The position numbers and the translations under genes were made by a program. The notes beneath the pieces are model-generated. The model searched no databases and was not told the DNA's origin. It saw nothing but the letters and a program-made list of their open reading frames with translations. Shown here piece by piece: positions 63,450 to 64,000 of a stretch of DNA of 64,000 bases. The stretch spans positions 1 through 64,000 of the forward strand of contig JAIUMV010000017.1 of the NCBI GenBank assembly GCA_022565395.1. The letters run 5' to 3'. How positions within the stretch are numbered: position 1 is the stretch's first letter; each line of letters begins with the position of its first letter. The DNA is from Marinobacter sp. GTDB taxonomy: Bacteria; Pseudomonadota; Gammaproteobacteria; Pseudomonadales; Oleiphilaceae.

Positions 63450-64000
63450 TAGTGCGGACTTCCTTCTTTGCTTTGCGGCGATGCCGCGGCGTACGTGGGT
63501 TTATCTTGTTGACCAGCTGTCGAACAACCAGCCGCGGACTTTTGCGGTCGGTATATACAACAACGTGCGCAAGCCGTGTGTAAATCGGGTCGCGAATTTC
63601 AAACAGGCGCCGCAAAACCTCTTCCGGATCCGCGTTTTGCAGCAATGGCCGGTTGCGATCACGCCGGGTTCGTTCAACCTGTTGTTCAAGGGAGGCCTTG
63701 AGGTACACCACCAGCGCATTACGCTGCAACGCCTCGTGATTATCATCGCGCATAACCGCGCCGCCACCCGTCGCCAGCACCACCTGACGCTGGTGACTCA
63801 ACTCTTCCAGAACCTGCATCTCGCGCTGACGAAAGCCGCTTTCCCCTTCAACGTCGAATATCCAGGGAATATCTGCTCCGCACCGCTCCTCAATCACCTT
63901 ATCCGAGTCCACAAACTGGTACCCGAGTTCCCGGGCCAAGAGGCGGCCGATGGTACTTTTACCCGCGCCCATAGGGCCCAGCAGGACAATGCGGTCAGGC
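63430..64000 (-). CDS. aroK: Shikimate kinase, cut by the window edge (5' end missing)
   Basis: Reading continues to the right edge as [22 protein letters not shown], so the true start is beyond 64000 and only a few N-terminal residues are missing. Walker A is [25 protein letters not shown] binds shikimate (Asp) and GGGAV lies further on. The C-terminus carries a basic tail ([14 protein letters not shown]). In related genomes pilMNOPQ lies upstream, which would be just outside the window. Confidence 0.95.
   Translation of the reverse strand, partial: PDRIVLLGPMGAGKSTIGRLLARELGYQFVDSDKVIEERCGADIPWIFDVEGESGFRQREMQVLEELSHQRQVVLATGGGAVMRDDNHEALQRNALVVYLKASLEQQVERTRRDRNRPLLQNADPEEVLRRLFEIRDPIYTRLAHVVVYTDRKSPRLVVRQLVNKINPRTPRHRRKAKKEVRTNAQHSA

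Overview
The window is ordinary, tightly packed chromosome of a free-living Gammaproteobacterium, most like the broad Pseudomonadales / marine hydrocarbon-degrader groups. I base this on gene order and content. The run clpB-pgeF-rluD-bamD-pilS-pilR-minor pilins-ispH-fkpB-lspA-ileS-ribF-murJ-rpsT-proB-obgE-rpmA-rplU-ispB follows the order I know from Pseudomonas aeruginosa. radA beside a MapZ-type PilZ gene and aroK-aroB-damX-gltB-gltD-hemE are also Pseudomonas-like. A wax ester synthase/diacylglycerol acyltransferase, a GTP-cyclohydrolase-dead RibBA and several marine-type repeats argue against Pseudomonas itself. I cannot name a genus.

Layout. 1-309: promoters and leader of an rRNA operon reading leftwards out of the window (the 16S gene itself is outside). 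310-1877: msrPQ, periplasmic methionine sulfoxide repair. 1960-6188: pssA, then the branched-chain operon ilvB-ilvN-ilvC with a leader of about 300 nt and a 140-nt palindromic repeat upstream. 6790-14508: a DUF4124 exported protein, clpB with a sigma-32-like promoter, pgeF, rluD, bamD and nadE. 14581-25413: type IV pilus block, with pilS-pilR and fimT on the plus strand, and fimU-pilV-pilW-pilX-pilY1-pilY2-like-pilE as one minus-strand operon. 25603-33091: ispH, fkpB, lspA, ileS, ribF, murJ. 33301-38023: rpsT, proB, obgE, rpmA, rplU, ispB, with clear promoters and terminators.

38055-42765 is the most accessory part: a glutathionyl-hydroquinone reductase (YqjG) divergent from a YhaJ-type LysR regulator with a palindromic candidate operator between them, a WS/DGAT, a DUF2057 lipoprotein and a 68-residue small protein. 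42775-49307 is a translationally coupled minus-strand cluster glyA-nrdR-ribD-ribBA-ribH-nusB-thiL-pgpA, lacking ribE (riboflavin synthase). 49712-53220: ettA, radA and a mapZ-like PilZ gene, with a second inverted-repeat element before ettA. 53354-64000: aroK (cut by the window edge), aroB, damX, gltB, gltD, hemE, all on the minus strand.

No prophage, insertion sequence, CRISPR array, tRNA, toxin-antitoxin or defence island was seen, and I found no convincing undescribed multi-gene system. The observations most worth following are the two structured intergenic repeats, the ilvB leader, the YqjG/YhaJ operator, the altered acyltransferase motif, the small proteins near it, and the rRNA promoter pair at the left edge.
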